Of a stretch of 64,000 nucleotides of DNA, positions 22,516-33,154 are shown piece after piece. The notes beneath the pieces are model-generated. The model saw nothing but the letters and a program-made list of their open reading frames with translations. It ran no database searches and was not told the DNA's origin. Every line of letters begins with the position of its first letter. Within the stretch, counting starts at the first letter, position 1. The position numbers and the translations under genes are program-made. Origin of the DNA: Euonymus europaeus. Its lineage: Eukaryota > Streptophyta > Magnoliopsida > Celastrales > Celastraceae. The DNA is taken from positions 8,097,544 through 8,161,543 of the forward strand of contig OY756968.1 of NCBI GenBank assembly GCA_963580455.1. Reading direction: 5' to 3'.

Positions 22516-24399
22516 TTTAACTTTTTTGTCCGACCACCAAAATGATCATCGTTGGTCTCAAAAGAAGCGCAACTATGAAAGGAGTAAAGCCCGACCTATG
22601 ACAGCCAGAACAGAGGTCCATAGCAGCCGGAAAGACACCGCGAAGCTCCGACGACGCCCCAAAACTTCTTTTCATTGCTGCAGTTGTTTCCGACGTTGGA
22701 TCGAGGTAAGACTGGTGGCATTGAAATCGTTGGCCGATACGAATCCAACGCCACCAGTATCGCTTCAATCCGATGTCAGAATCGTCCAGATTGAGCCAAA
22801 ATGTGTTTCGAACGTTTTGCCTCGATCTGGCCTTTTTCGGCGGCGGATTGAGGAGAGACCATCGTCGTTGGACTCCTCTCAACGATACAATTTCAACGGA
22901 AGTGGTATCTCTTCGATCAGATGTTGAGAAGAGGAGCTTTTATTGTCGAAGATGAAGACCACATGTAATGGATGAGAGGGATAGTTTGGGTAGTTTAATT
23001 ATTTTGTCCTTATTTCTAATTTTTTAAATGAATTGGACCTCCTTCTAAAATTAAACATGATTATGTTCTTTTATCTAATTTGCCCATTTTATTATTATTA
23101 TTGTATTTTATTTTATTATGATTTAATGTCTTAACATGTTTGATTAGGGGATTTGCGATAATTCAATATCGTATAATCCACAAAGCTCGGTTTCCAACAT
23201 TTTATTTTTATTTTTACTTATTTTATTTTCATTTTATTCATTTTTTATTTTCATTTTTATCTTTATTCATTATTATTATTATTATTATTGTATTTTATTT
23301 TCATTTTTTTATATTTCTATTCTTTATATTTTTATTCGTTATTATTTTATTTACTATTATTATTATTTATTTTATTATTTAATTTTAGACTTACGTATTG
23401 TATATTTTATTCATGTATAAAAATTATATCCAAAGTCTTAACCTACGACAATTAATTTGGGAAATGCATTGGATGCATCATCAAAAATATTCTTGAGGTG
23501 AGAGTGTTTCTTGGAAATTTGATCATTGAATGAAAGAATTCTTTGAACCTCAATATTAGACTTTCGATATAGTTTTTATATATTTTCTAAAATTATTTTA
23601 TTCTCTTTTGATATAATTTTATATTTTCTTAAATTATTTTATTCTATTTTGGTATAATTTTATTTTCTTAAATTATTTTATCCTATTTTGATATAGTTTT
23701 TATATTTCTTAAAATTATTTTATCCTATTTCAATATAGTTTTTTTATTAATAATATATAATTATTTTTAATCTATATACGTATTTTTGTCACAATTAATT
23801 TTCTCCAAAATTGTTTAATGGGATAATAAAAGTTAAGTTGATAACTGTTTTTAAAACAGACGTTGTGGGGTGCCTCACACCTGCCCCGTACATAACAAAC
23901 TCACTAACTCGTTTTTTGGATTTTCACAGACCAAACTATTTTTATGGTGACCAATTGTACCTATTACAATTGGTGGCGGCTTCTTTAAATTTTTCTTTGG
24001 CAAAAACAGTTGCGACACATATCTTTTAAGCCATAATCCAGGGTTGAATTGGTTCCTACACATGTTATATATTGCTTTTGGTAACCAAACAACCGAAAGT
24101 TTTTTACTCCCATATTGTTGAACTAAAAATTGGCTTTTGAGCGAGTTGTTGTGTTGATAAAATTGATGCATTATTTCATTACACTTTTAGGGCATTCATG
24201 TGTGGAAATTTTGTAATAAAAAGTATCGAGATTGAAATAATGCCATTTGTTTATGGTTTTTAGGATCTCTAGTTAGTTTTCGTTAAATGCATTATAAGTT
24301 GAAAATGTTATAAACACCTAGCCTGTGTGAAATGATGTAATTAATTGTGTAAACATTGTAATAATACCATTTGTCATTTTTTATTTATTATGGCAATGA

Positions 24400-25545
24400 T
24401 GAAATTAGTAACACATGTTGATCATTCATATCTGTTGTAATACAGTGGCACAATGCTTAATACAATAGAGCCAGTTGAGAGTGTATATGAGTTTGTTGAG
24501 CGTGTGTGTCGATGCCAGGGATGTTGTTTGACTCCATTCATGACATGTTCAATTTTATGGAGATACAAATGGGTTCTCGGTGAAGAAAATGTATATTTTT
24601 AAGGGTGTCAATGGAATTCATAGGTATTTGACATATACGTGCGGGAGGTGGGATAAATATTTTAGTTGTTCTAAAATATCGATTAATCATCGTGCTCATT
24701 CTAAGAACGATTGTAAGGCCAGATTGGCTGCTTGGCTGGCTGCTAATGGCAAATGGGAGATAACTATGTTTGAAGATGATCATAACCATGTATTGAGTCC
24801 GAGTAAATCAAGATTCTTCAAATGCAATAGAGAGATAAAATCACGCATGAAGAGGCAGTTGGAGATTAATGATATTGCTAGTATTAGACCAAATAAGAGC
24901 CATAATTCGTTTGTTATTGGAGCTGGTGGGCATGAGGGAATGCCTTTCTTTGAGAGGGATACTCAGAATGTCATTGCTAGAGCAAGAGGAATTCGACTCG
25001 GTGTTGGCGATGCAGATGCAATGCAAAGATATTTTTTGAGAATGCAATCTAATAATGATGGTTCCTTTTCTGTTATTGACTAGGATGATGATGGTAGATT
25101 GCGGAATGTATTTTGGGTGGATCCTCATAATAGGGCTACATATCAAGAGTTTGGTTATGTTATTACATTTGATACCATATATCTGACAGACAAGTATGAC
25201 ATACCATTTGCTCCCTTTGTCGGTGTTAATCACCATGGTCATTCCATATTTCTTGATTGTGGACTCATATAACAAGTGAAGACACAAATGCATTTGTATG
25301 GCTATTCAGTACCTGGTTGGCTTGCATGGGTGGTGTTCCTCCCCAGGGTATTACCACTAACCAAGATAGGGCAATAAAGAATGCGATTGACATTGTTTTC
25401 CCTAATTCAAGACACAGATGGTGTTTGTGACATATAATGAAAAAGGTGCCTGAGAAATTGGGTTTCTGTAATCAATACGAAGGCATTACTCGCTAGTTGG
25501 GCGCTATTGTCTTTGATTCACAAAGCGTTGATGATTTTGAAGGTA
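24400..25545 (+). pseudogene. FAR1/FRS-like Mutator-type transposase, 5' part
   Basis: FAR1-related proteins are Mutator-derived: a WRKY-GCM-like zinc finger, a MULE transposase core and a SWIM finger. Here the FAR1 DNA-binding domain reads from FSVKKMYIFKGVNG-type sequence through CSKISINHRAHSKNDCKARL to FEDDHNHVL. A stop (TAG for the expected Trp) at 25081 is followed by DDDGRLRNVFWVD and then the MULE core, with VITFDTIYLTDKYD and PFAPFVGVNHHGHSIFL. After a frame change, ITTNQDRAIKNAIDIVFP, RHRWC-stop (TGG to TGA) and KKVPEKLG are visible. The read ends near FDSQSVDDFEG at about 25544, followed by GTAACC, possibly a splice donor. The remainder of the gene is at 40797-41640, beyond nested insertions. 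Confidence 0.88.
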
Positions 25546-25700
25546 ACCATAATTGAGTTTCATTTTCGGCAGTGTATTAATTACATTATTTTTTACTTAA
25601 TTGCATTTATATATTATATAATTGCACTTACACATGAATATTGTAGTTATAAGTTAACCAAAGTAAAAAAGGTACATTATCATGAAATTATGTTCTATTT
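25546..25700. other. AT-rich spacer, probable intron of the FAR1-like gene
   Basis: It starts GTAACC directly after the FAR1-like coding block and is AT-rich with no coding. It is likely the intron or gap into which the copia element inserted. Confidence 0.4.
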
Positions 25701-28700
25701 TTTTTTATTCTTCTTGTTCATCAGAGACATGGATGATGTTGATATTAAAGAAGTGTGAAAACAATATTTTCATTAAAGATTCAATTAATTTCAAAGGGAT
25801 CCTATATAGATGGAGGTGCACAAATAAGGACAATGACAAGACAATGACAGGACTAAGTCTCAGCAACTAGCCGTTGAGGACATGAAAAATCCTTTACACT
25901 AGATTTAAACCAATTGGGTCCTAGGCATTAACCTGGCTTGGTTGATTGTTGAGCTTTAATTACTTGATCTAGGCTGGATTCCTCGTTACTCCCCCTCAAG
26001 ACGGAGGACCCAGAGGTCACTTCAATCTTGTCTCTGAGTTTGCAAAACAAGGGCGAAGTAGCGACTTTGGGAGAAAATCAACAAGCTAATCAGTGGTGGA
26101 GTTTTTGTGAACAATCAGAGCGCCAGTATTGAAGAATGACTGGAAGAAGTGCAGGTCAATAGCAGCGTGCTTCATACACTAATGAAGAAGAAGATTGAGA
26201 TTAAAAAAGGTAGCACCTTGATTATCACAATAGAGGAAAGGTTTGGGACTTCAATGACAGAGTTGTTGAAGCAATTGCTATAGCCACACAACTTTAGAAG
26301 CCGTGGTTGCTATGCCTGATATTCAGCTTCTGTTAAGGACCACACAATTGCACGTTGTTTTTGAGAGTGCCAAGAGATGGGGCTTGAACCAACAAAGATG
26401 ATATAGGCAGAAGTAGAGCTTTGGTCATCAGGATTCTTGGCTTAGTCAGAGTCAGAGTTAAAGTAAGATTGTAGATGAAGATGGGAGGATTTGGTGATGG
26501 AAATACCCTGAGTGATAGTGCCCTTGAGGTAGCACATTAGCCGTTTGAGGAGATTCCAGTGAGTGTTTGAAGGTTTGCTCATGAACTGAGCAAGACGGTT
26601 GACTGAAAAATATATGGCAGGTCGAGTGAGGTATTGTAAACTACCAAAAAGGTGATGAAATTGAGTGCGATTGGTGGGACGCATGCCATCATTGAGAACA
26701 ATATAGATGTGCGAGGGAAGTGGTGTGTTAACATGCTTAGCACCAGACATATCAGATTTTTCCAGTAAATCATGAGGATATTTATGCTAGGAGAGGAACG
26801 GACCATGCAGGGTGGGATGGACTTCTACATCAAGGAAGTATGAAAGATCACCAAGCTCTTTGAAAGAGAATTGTTGGGCTAGGGCAGCGGTGATCCTGCA
26901 CAATAGAGAAGAAGATGAGCTATCTAAAATTTATTCATCGACATAAACAAGAATGTGCATAACTTGAGATTGATAATGAAGAATAAAAAAGAGAGGTATT
27001 TGCACGAGAGTTCATAAAACCAAGCTCGAGCAAATAGTGGCTGAGCGCTTGGTACCAGGCCCGAGGAGCCTGTATCAACTCTTAGAGAGACTTATGAAAT
27101 TTGCATAAGTAGTATGGGCGATTTAGATCTTCAAAACCTCTGGCCCATTTCATAAAAAAATGGTTAAATGACCATTGAGGAAGGCATTATTGTCATCTAG
27201 ATGTTTGAGATGCAAGCCTTGAGAGACAGCTAAGGTTAAGACAGTCTGAATGGTGGCAGGTCGAATGACAGGACTAAAAGTATTGATGTAGTCTAGGCTA
27301 GGAATTTGAGCAAATCCTTGAGCGATCGAGCGAGCCTTGTGGCAAGCTATGGTCCCATTAGGATTGGATTTGAGTTTGAATAGCCACTTAGAGCCAATGG
27401 GACGACGGCCGGGAGCAAGGGGAACTAAGGTCCAAGTACCATGTTCCATTAAGGCTTGATACTCTTGCTCCATGGCCTTCTTCCAAAAAGGATGAGCTAG
27501 CGCTGCGAGTACTAACCGAAGTTCAAAAGAGGGAGGTAGAGGATAGACATTAGCAAGATGAAGTTTCTTAGGTTTATAGATTTGATTCATGGACCGAGTG
27601 AAAATAATACAGATAGGCGGATCAGGAGGTGAAGAGGGCAACTCAGAGGTAAGAGAGTGAGAAGGAGTTGTTGTAGAGGGAACTAGAGGCATAGGTGGGG
27701 GAGGTGCCTGAGTTGGTGGAATAAGAGTAGGTAAAAGACCAAACTTTGTGTTGGTGCTTGGAAATGTGACTAAGGTGGATGAGGCGTAAACATGCTGAGT
27801 GAATAATGAGGGGGACTGAACCAGATTGGGTTAGGTATGGTAAGCATGAGGAAAAATGCTTTTGTCGAAGGTAACATGTCGAGAGAGATAGATCTTATTG
27901 GTGGTAAGGTCAAGACATTTGTAAGAGCTCTCACTTGTAGAGTAACCAAGGAAAAGACAGGGCGGATCGAGGTTTGAGTTTATGGGCAGTGTAGGGATGA
28001 AGCCAGGGATAACATTGACACCCAAAAATGCGAAGCTTAAGATAGTTAGGTGGTTGTTAGAATAGAAGTTTATAAGTAGTGATGGGAGAGGTGGGGTGAA
28101 CGGGGAGGCGATTAATAAGGTACGTAGTAGTTTGAAAGGCAGCAACCCAGTATTTGAATGGCAACTCAACAATATTAAGGAGAGTATGTGTTGTCTCCAT
28201 CAAGTGGAAATGTTTTCGCTTAGCAAAGGCCATATGTTGAGGAGTTTATGGAAGGGATTGAAACCAGCTGATATTGTGCTGCTAAATTAATGGTTTGGTT
28301 TGATATATTTCCCTCCATTGTCGTTATATAGAGATCAGATAGAGCATTCAAAATACTTCTAAATAGTGTGTTTAAATTGGACAAAATATAATAACAAAAA
28401 CCATCAAATGAAGAGATTGGGGATGGTCCCAAGCATCACTGTATAAAATATGTAGAGATGAACTAGTTTGAACAGTAGAGTTCCCAAAAGGTAACTTGTG
28501 ATTTTTATTAATATTGCACGAACTATAAGATAAACCAATGTGAGGCAATGGTTGAGTACATGATAACTTAAAAGTATGAAACACACAAAAAAGGAGTTTA
28601 GGTGATGGATGCCCAAGTCGGCAGTGCCAGTGATCAAAAGCAGTACGAGTTCCTTCACTAACAGCTATAGTAACAAAACAAGAAATAAATGAACGTTCAA

Positions 28701-28902
28701 ACAGGTACACGCCATTACTACAGCGACCTTGTGCTAGAATTTGACCAGAAAGTTGATCCTTGAGAAGATAAAAGGAATCAAAAAATTCAACGGAGATGTT
28801 GTTAGTCCGGGTTAGTTCTTGAACAGATAATAGATAAATGTGGGACATAGAGTGTATTATATGGAATGAGGGGATGTGGTTGTCTATGAAGTTGAGTGGT
28901 AC
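25700..28902 (-). mobile_element. Ty1/copia element, degenerate, 5'-truncated
   Basis: Minus-strand order from 28880 down: a protease-end/linker segment (LSVQELTRTNNISVEFFD), GAG-pre-integrase (HWHCRLGHPSPK), the integrase core and C-terminal region (LFLGYSTSESSYKC, TNKIYLSRHVTFD near 27880), then reverse transcriptase (WKKAMEQEYQALMEHGTW, IGSKWLFKLK, HLDDNNAFLNGHL) around 27150-27600. The RT/RNase H linker and RNase H start follow at 26442-26750 (YLTRPAIYFSVNRLAQFM). A polypurine tract, TTGAGGGGGAG in minus sense, lies at 25991-26001, and an LTR runs from there to roughly 25700. Several stops and shifts interrupt the frame. Gag and the 5' LTR are missing; a gypsy LTR abuts at 28903. Confidence 0.88.
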
Positions 28903-30118
28903 TGTTACACAAATTTGTAAATGAAAGAATCGTTCAAGTAATAGAATAATGAGAAAGTGTCGATCCCACATAGACTATCTATCTATCGAGTACCAAAATT
29001 ATTGTAGTTCTAATTTGTCTGAACAATCGAATATTGGTTGATTTTCTAGAACTAAACTAAGTAGACTTAAACAATAAAAGTGCAAGTAACCGAACTGAAC
29101 AATCAAGTTGAGAAGAATACTAAGGCTTTCGATTCACATATCCAATCCAATCCAAATCTCAAAGCATGTTATTGACTCTTTAGTATCCACATTGATGGCA
29201 AAATACCCTTACTCTATCCAATTATATTTCTCAAGAATAATCAGAATTACCCATCATACAATAACCCACCATATCTCTATGTGAATTTAGAAGCATACGA
29301 GCACATTAGGTTCAATGGTATTTTCTATCAAAACCACACAAATCATGTTGCCACATCTCTGTCTTTCGTTCAACCCATGGCACACGTCACCCAATCAAGA
29401 TACATGCATCATCTCTCAATCTCAACATGCACAATAAATCATTCAAGTAGTGATCAAGCACTTAAAAGCATTAAGAACAATGACGTACACTCAACTAAGA
29501 TGCATAAGAAATTCAATAACATTATTCAAAAATTCGGATCATTATGAATAAGCTACATCGTAGCCCTAGCAAAAGAAAATAGCTCATCCTAAACATAATG
29601 CAATCCAGAGTATTCAATAGACCCATGGCAAGATTACAACAAAATGAGAATGTAGAGAAAAAGAGAAAAACTAGATGTAACTAGGTTCCAAGCAAGATTT
29701 CTCCTTCTTCTCCAAGTTTTTCGTTGCCAAAAGTTTGTTCTTTCTCTCCTCTTTTGATTGCAGCAAGTGTGTCTACCCTTCTAATTACATTTTGGGTCCC
29801 TTTTATATGTTTTGGTCGAACAAAATTAGGTTAAAATAACCTTCATGTTGATAGATCAATCTCAAGATTGATCCTGCGCAAACTGGCTTTTATCCTTTTG
29901 TTCAAGATTGAGCGATAGCTTGATTCCAAACATTTTTTTCTCTTAATTAGCCGCAAAGACAAATCTTTATTTCGTTAAATCTTCAATTTACGCCTCTAGG
30001 ACACCATGAGCTACAAAATAACCAAAAAAGGCATAAAATGCACGATGTTCGCTCATAGTAAAAAAAAAATCATATGAAAGGTGGTGTAAACACATATATA
30101 ATTCTAACCTATCAAACA
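28903..30118 (-). mobile_element. Ty3/gypsy (Athila/Tat-like) 3' LTR, 1216 bp
   Basis: In minus orientation it starts TGTTTGATAGG, right after the polypurine tract AAGTTTGGGGG, and ends TTTGTGTAACA, giving complementary TGTT...AACA ends. Near the 3' end it holds TGTGGGATCGACACTT, a phrase typical of Athila-type plant LTRs and also found in the LTR at 60822-62348. It has no coding content. It was inserted into, or replaced, the 5' part of the copia element. Confidence 0.7.
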
Positions 30119-30644
30119 CCCCCAAACTTAGGTTTTTCTAGTCCTCGAGCAAAAAGGAAAGATAACAATAAATAACCTAACTCACTTTCGCAGAAATCGC
30201 GATTGCATTTAGCATATGCAACAAGCCTTTTAAACCCCTGGGTGTCCCTAGTGGACGAGTGTAGTATTGTGAGGGTTTACGAGAATGATACCCACAAAGA
30301 TTCAATTTTCCAATGTCAATTCCTATAAAAATCATAGTATGAGATGAGCTCTATGTATGATCCTATCCACACAAACAAAATTAGTATCAGGACACAAACT
30401 CTAATTCAAGCATTTCTTCCCAAACTTCAGTTCATCTATCAATTCAATCATGTTCTTGCAAGTATTTTAAATATCTCGCATGTATAAGGAGCTTCAATGT
30501 AAACTTTTCATGAGTATCACAACATCACTGAAACAAATAGTATCAACAAGCAAACATACCAAAGTATTATTCTTAATTCAAAATATGATTTTTTTCTCTT
30601 TCTTTTCTTTTTTCTTCTTCTTTTGCTAGCAATTTTTTAGTGAC
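30119..30644 (-). mobile_element. Gypsy internal 3' non-coding remnant
   Basis: This is the region just upstream of the 3' LTR in element orientation, including CTCGAGGACTAGAAAAACC next to the polypurine tract. Such CTCGAGGAC-plus-G-run tails are common before Athila/Tat LTRs. It is continuous with 39645 onward once the CACTA element is removed. Confidence 0.55.
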
Positions 30645-30647
30645 TTG

Positions 30648-31150
30648 CACTACAAGAAAACCGCTAATTACCGACGGAATATTCCGTCGGTAAATAAGAA
30701 TATTTCGTCAGTAATTATTTTACCGACGGATTACCGACCACAATTTATATGTCGGCGAAAAGCTAGTCGGTAACCATATTACCGACGAAAACGATGTTCG
30801 TCGGTAAATTACCGTCCGATTTACCGACGAAAGTCATTTGTCGGTAATTACCGATGGATGTTTCGTCGGTAATAGCTTCGTTTGAACCAATAATTAATTA
30901 AAATGAAAATTAAAAAAATATTTGGCCGTCGGTAATCCGTCGGTAAATAATTAAAAAGAAAATAAAAATTAAATATTTTCGGTCGGTAACCCGTCGATAA
31001 ATAATTAAAACAAAAATTAAAATTAAATATTATTCCGTCGGTAATCCGTCAGAAATTAATTAAGTCAAAATTAAAATTAAATATTATTCCGTCGGTAATA
31101 CGTCGGAAATTAATTATTTGGAAAATTAAAATTAAATTTTTCGTCGGCAA
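30648..31150. repeat. CACTA left TIR and subterminal repeats
   Basis: Numerous copies of TTACCGACGGA or its complement (CCGTCGGTAA) occur in both orientations, spaced about 20-60 bp apart. These are the kind of motifs bound by TNPA-type proteins in En/Spm elements. Confidence 0.85.
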
Positions 31151-31359
31151 TTCCAATAATAATTTTCAAGAAAAAATTTAAAAACCCTTTAAATTACATA
31201 AAAAACACAATATTATCTCAAAATTCTCAATAAGTCTAAATATTCATATTTATCAAAATTAATATATAATACAGTATACAAACACAATTGTTTCTTAAAA
31301 ATAATCTACAAATCGCCTGAAGGATCCTCTGGTGGCAATGGAGGGACATCCTGTCCAGT

Positions 31360-33083
31360 CTAACTGAGTATTGCCCTAATCTGAGCCTGCATCTCCGCTC
31401 TCATCTGCTCCTGCATCTCCGCTCTCATCTGCTCCTGCATCTTCGCTCTCATCTGTGCCTGCATCTCTGTTCTCATCTGCGTCTGGGCCTGCTCTTGCTC
31501 CTGGGCCTGCTGCCTCCGCATCTGCTGCTCCATCTCCACTCGTAGCTGTCCTATCTGCTCATCAAGCAACTGTTGATAGTGCAAGTCCGATGTCGGAGTC
31601 CAAGAGCAGGAGGCGCTAGTCGATGGATAGAATGCAGAGGTCTGCGACCCCATACCTCAGACCAAGTTCTTCTTGGCCCCGCCGATTGCCTCGTAATAAA
31701 GAGCCACCTCGTCAACAGGTCGAGCTGAAGAGGACCCTAGATCAGGCTGCGACTGTGACTACCGCATAGTCTCGTATGTCTCCTACGTGCAATAAAAAAA
31801 TATTTATAAGTATCAAAGAAAATGTCGATATAACTAACAAATTCATACATATACAACTATATCAACAAAAACCTCTTTGATCTACAGAAAAACGAACAGA
31901 GTCTCCCCATAAATCGGATAAAACTCACCTGCAAACAAGCCCAACATAATGGTGCTCAGCACCCAGCTACACATACGTCACATATAAGTCCATTTATGTG
32001 CCTCAGACACCTAATCCAATTGGCTCACTTAAATAGTGGCTCCATCATCCAAATTACACACTACAGAATTCAAAAATCCTAAACTTACATTGATTTGTTG
32101 AGCTTTTTCGTCGACGAAAGTCTGGCGGTCGTGACCCCTACTATGTGCATGCGGAACAACTCTATTGGGGTAGGGTCTCGTCCCATTTCATATCGCTACG
32201 AAAAAAGATGAAATACGTTAGCAAAAACTTAATAATATCATTCTAAAAGCAAGTATGAAGTAAATGTATAATTTCATACCATTCTCCCCGCATACTCTGC
32301 AAATGTGATCGACCCTCCAGTGTGAGTGGCGGCATGGGATCGGTTGGCAGCGTTCTGCCTAGCTCGCTGCTTGAAACGCTCATTGGCCCAATAAGTATCC
32401 CATTTCCTCCACGTCTCCTCCGGAACAAACTTCGCTCTTTTTCCTTGTTTCCTCATGTCATAGAGCATATCTGAATACCTCTCTGCTGCCTTATGCTCCC
32501 AAGCAATATGCACCAAATCCTCCATCGCCGCTTCCCATGCAAAATATTTCTAACATATAAGAAATCAAAAAGAGTTAGTTAAATCAAAGATACAAAATCT
32601 GTTGAACAAATAAGTAATACAAAAAATACTCTTACCTGAAACTCATCAAAGTAAAACTTCTTTGTGTCATCAGTGACTGCCCCCCATGTCGACCCATCCA
32701 TGTCAAGTCTTTCCTCGAATATCCTCCGAATCCTACGTGAACAGATCCCAGAAGGAAGCAACCTACGAAAAAAAATGATCATATCGTCAATACATGAAGA
32801 ATATATGTAAATGTTTGAATGAATAATAAATTACAAATACTTACTGGCCACCACGTGCAGTAATATGACGGATGTCTGCAGCCGATGATGTACTCCCGAT
32901 ATGTGGACTCTCAGCAATACCATCAACGAGGGCTGAAGAACTATCGATCGGCTGCGCCATCGACGTCGGGGTAGAAGGTGATGATGGGGTCGGGGATCGA
33001 CAATCAGCTCTACCACCACGAGATGATGACAATCTACCCGCCCCTCCTCGGCATATAGAATGTCGTCCTACACCTCTCGTCAT
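31360..33083 (-). CDS. TNPA-like protein (Ptta/En/Spm plant transposase family)
   Basis: Several minus-strand exons are readable: 33083 to about 32845 (basic and Ser-rich N-terminus), about 32765-32640 (IRRIFEERLDMDGSTW to KKFYFDEFQ), about 32553-32280 (W-HKAAERYSDMLYDMRKQG, W-KWDTYW, HTGGSITFAEYAGRM), a short exon near 32190-32095, and a last exon about 31770-31360. The W...Y...HTGG-S-F pattern is that of the Ptta/En/Spm family. The last exon ends in four octad repeats of the form MRAEMQEQ, probably a coiled coil for multimerisation. Its expected role is binding the subterminal repeats. Splice sites are approximate. Confidence 0.75.
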
Positions 33084-33154
33084 CTATAAAAAAAAAATGC
33101 TCACAGTATATGTAAACCCTATTTAAGGATCACTAAAGGCAAATCACATTCAAA

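Larger units (their letters stand above)
20615..23085. mobile_element. 2471-bp non-autonomous Mutator-like TIR element
   Basis: The ends are GGGAAAATTAGG on the left and, in reverse complement, GGGCAAATTAGA on the right, with further inverted similarity inward (AGGTCCAA..., AAATAAGGACAAAA). The element is flanked by a perfect 9-bp direct repeat, ATTTTATTA, at 20606-20614 and 23086-23094. A 9-bp duplication is characteristic of Mutator-like elements. No transposase is encoded. The interior has GC-richer, gene-like modules near both ends (about 20795-21210 and 22560-22930) and a tandemly repeated middle. The short frames in the modules resemble no known protein. Confidence 0.75.
20414..23970 (+). 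mobile_element. Second Tat/Ogre-like gypsy LTR, interrupted
   Basis: The downstream end has GGGGTGCCTCACACC at 23867 and the primer-binding site TGGTGGCGGCTTC at 23971-23983, paralleling the LTR at 1-1560. Upstream, an AT-rich block starting TAACATGTTTGATTAGGGG occurs twice, at about 20415 and 23134. Once the inserted TIR element (20615-23085) is removed, the two copies lie about 240 bp apart, so this LTR has an internal tandem duplication. Nothing coding is present. No gag follows; the downstream DNA soon becomes a FAR1-like pseudogene. Confidence 0.55.

Noticed and set aside
22517..22955. Overlapping frames on both strands in the 2.47-kb element
   Set aside because: They come from palindromic modules, so both strands read similarly; no known protein.
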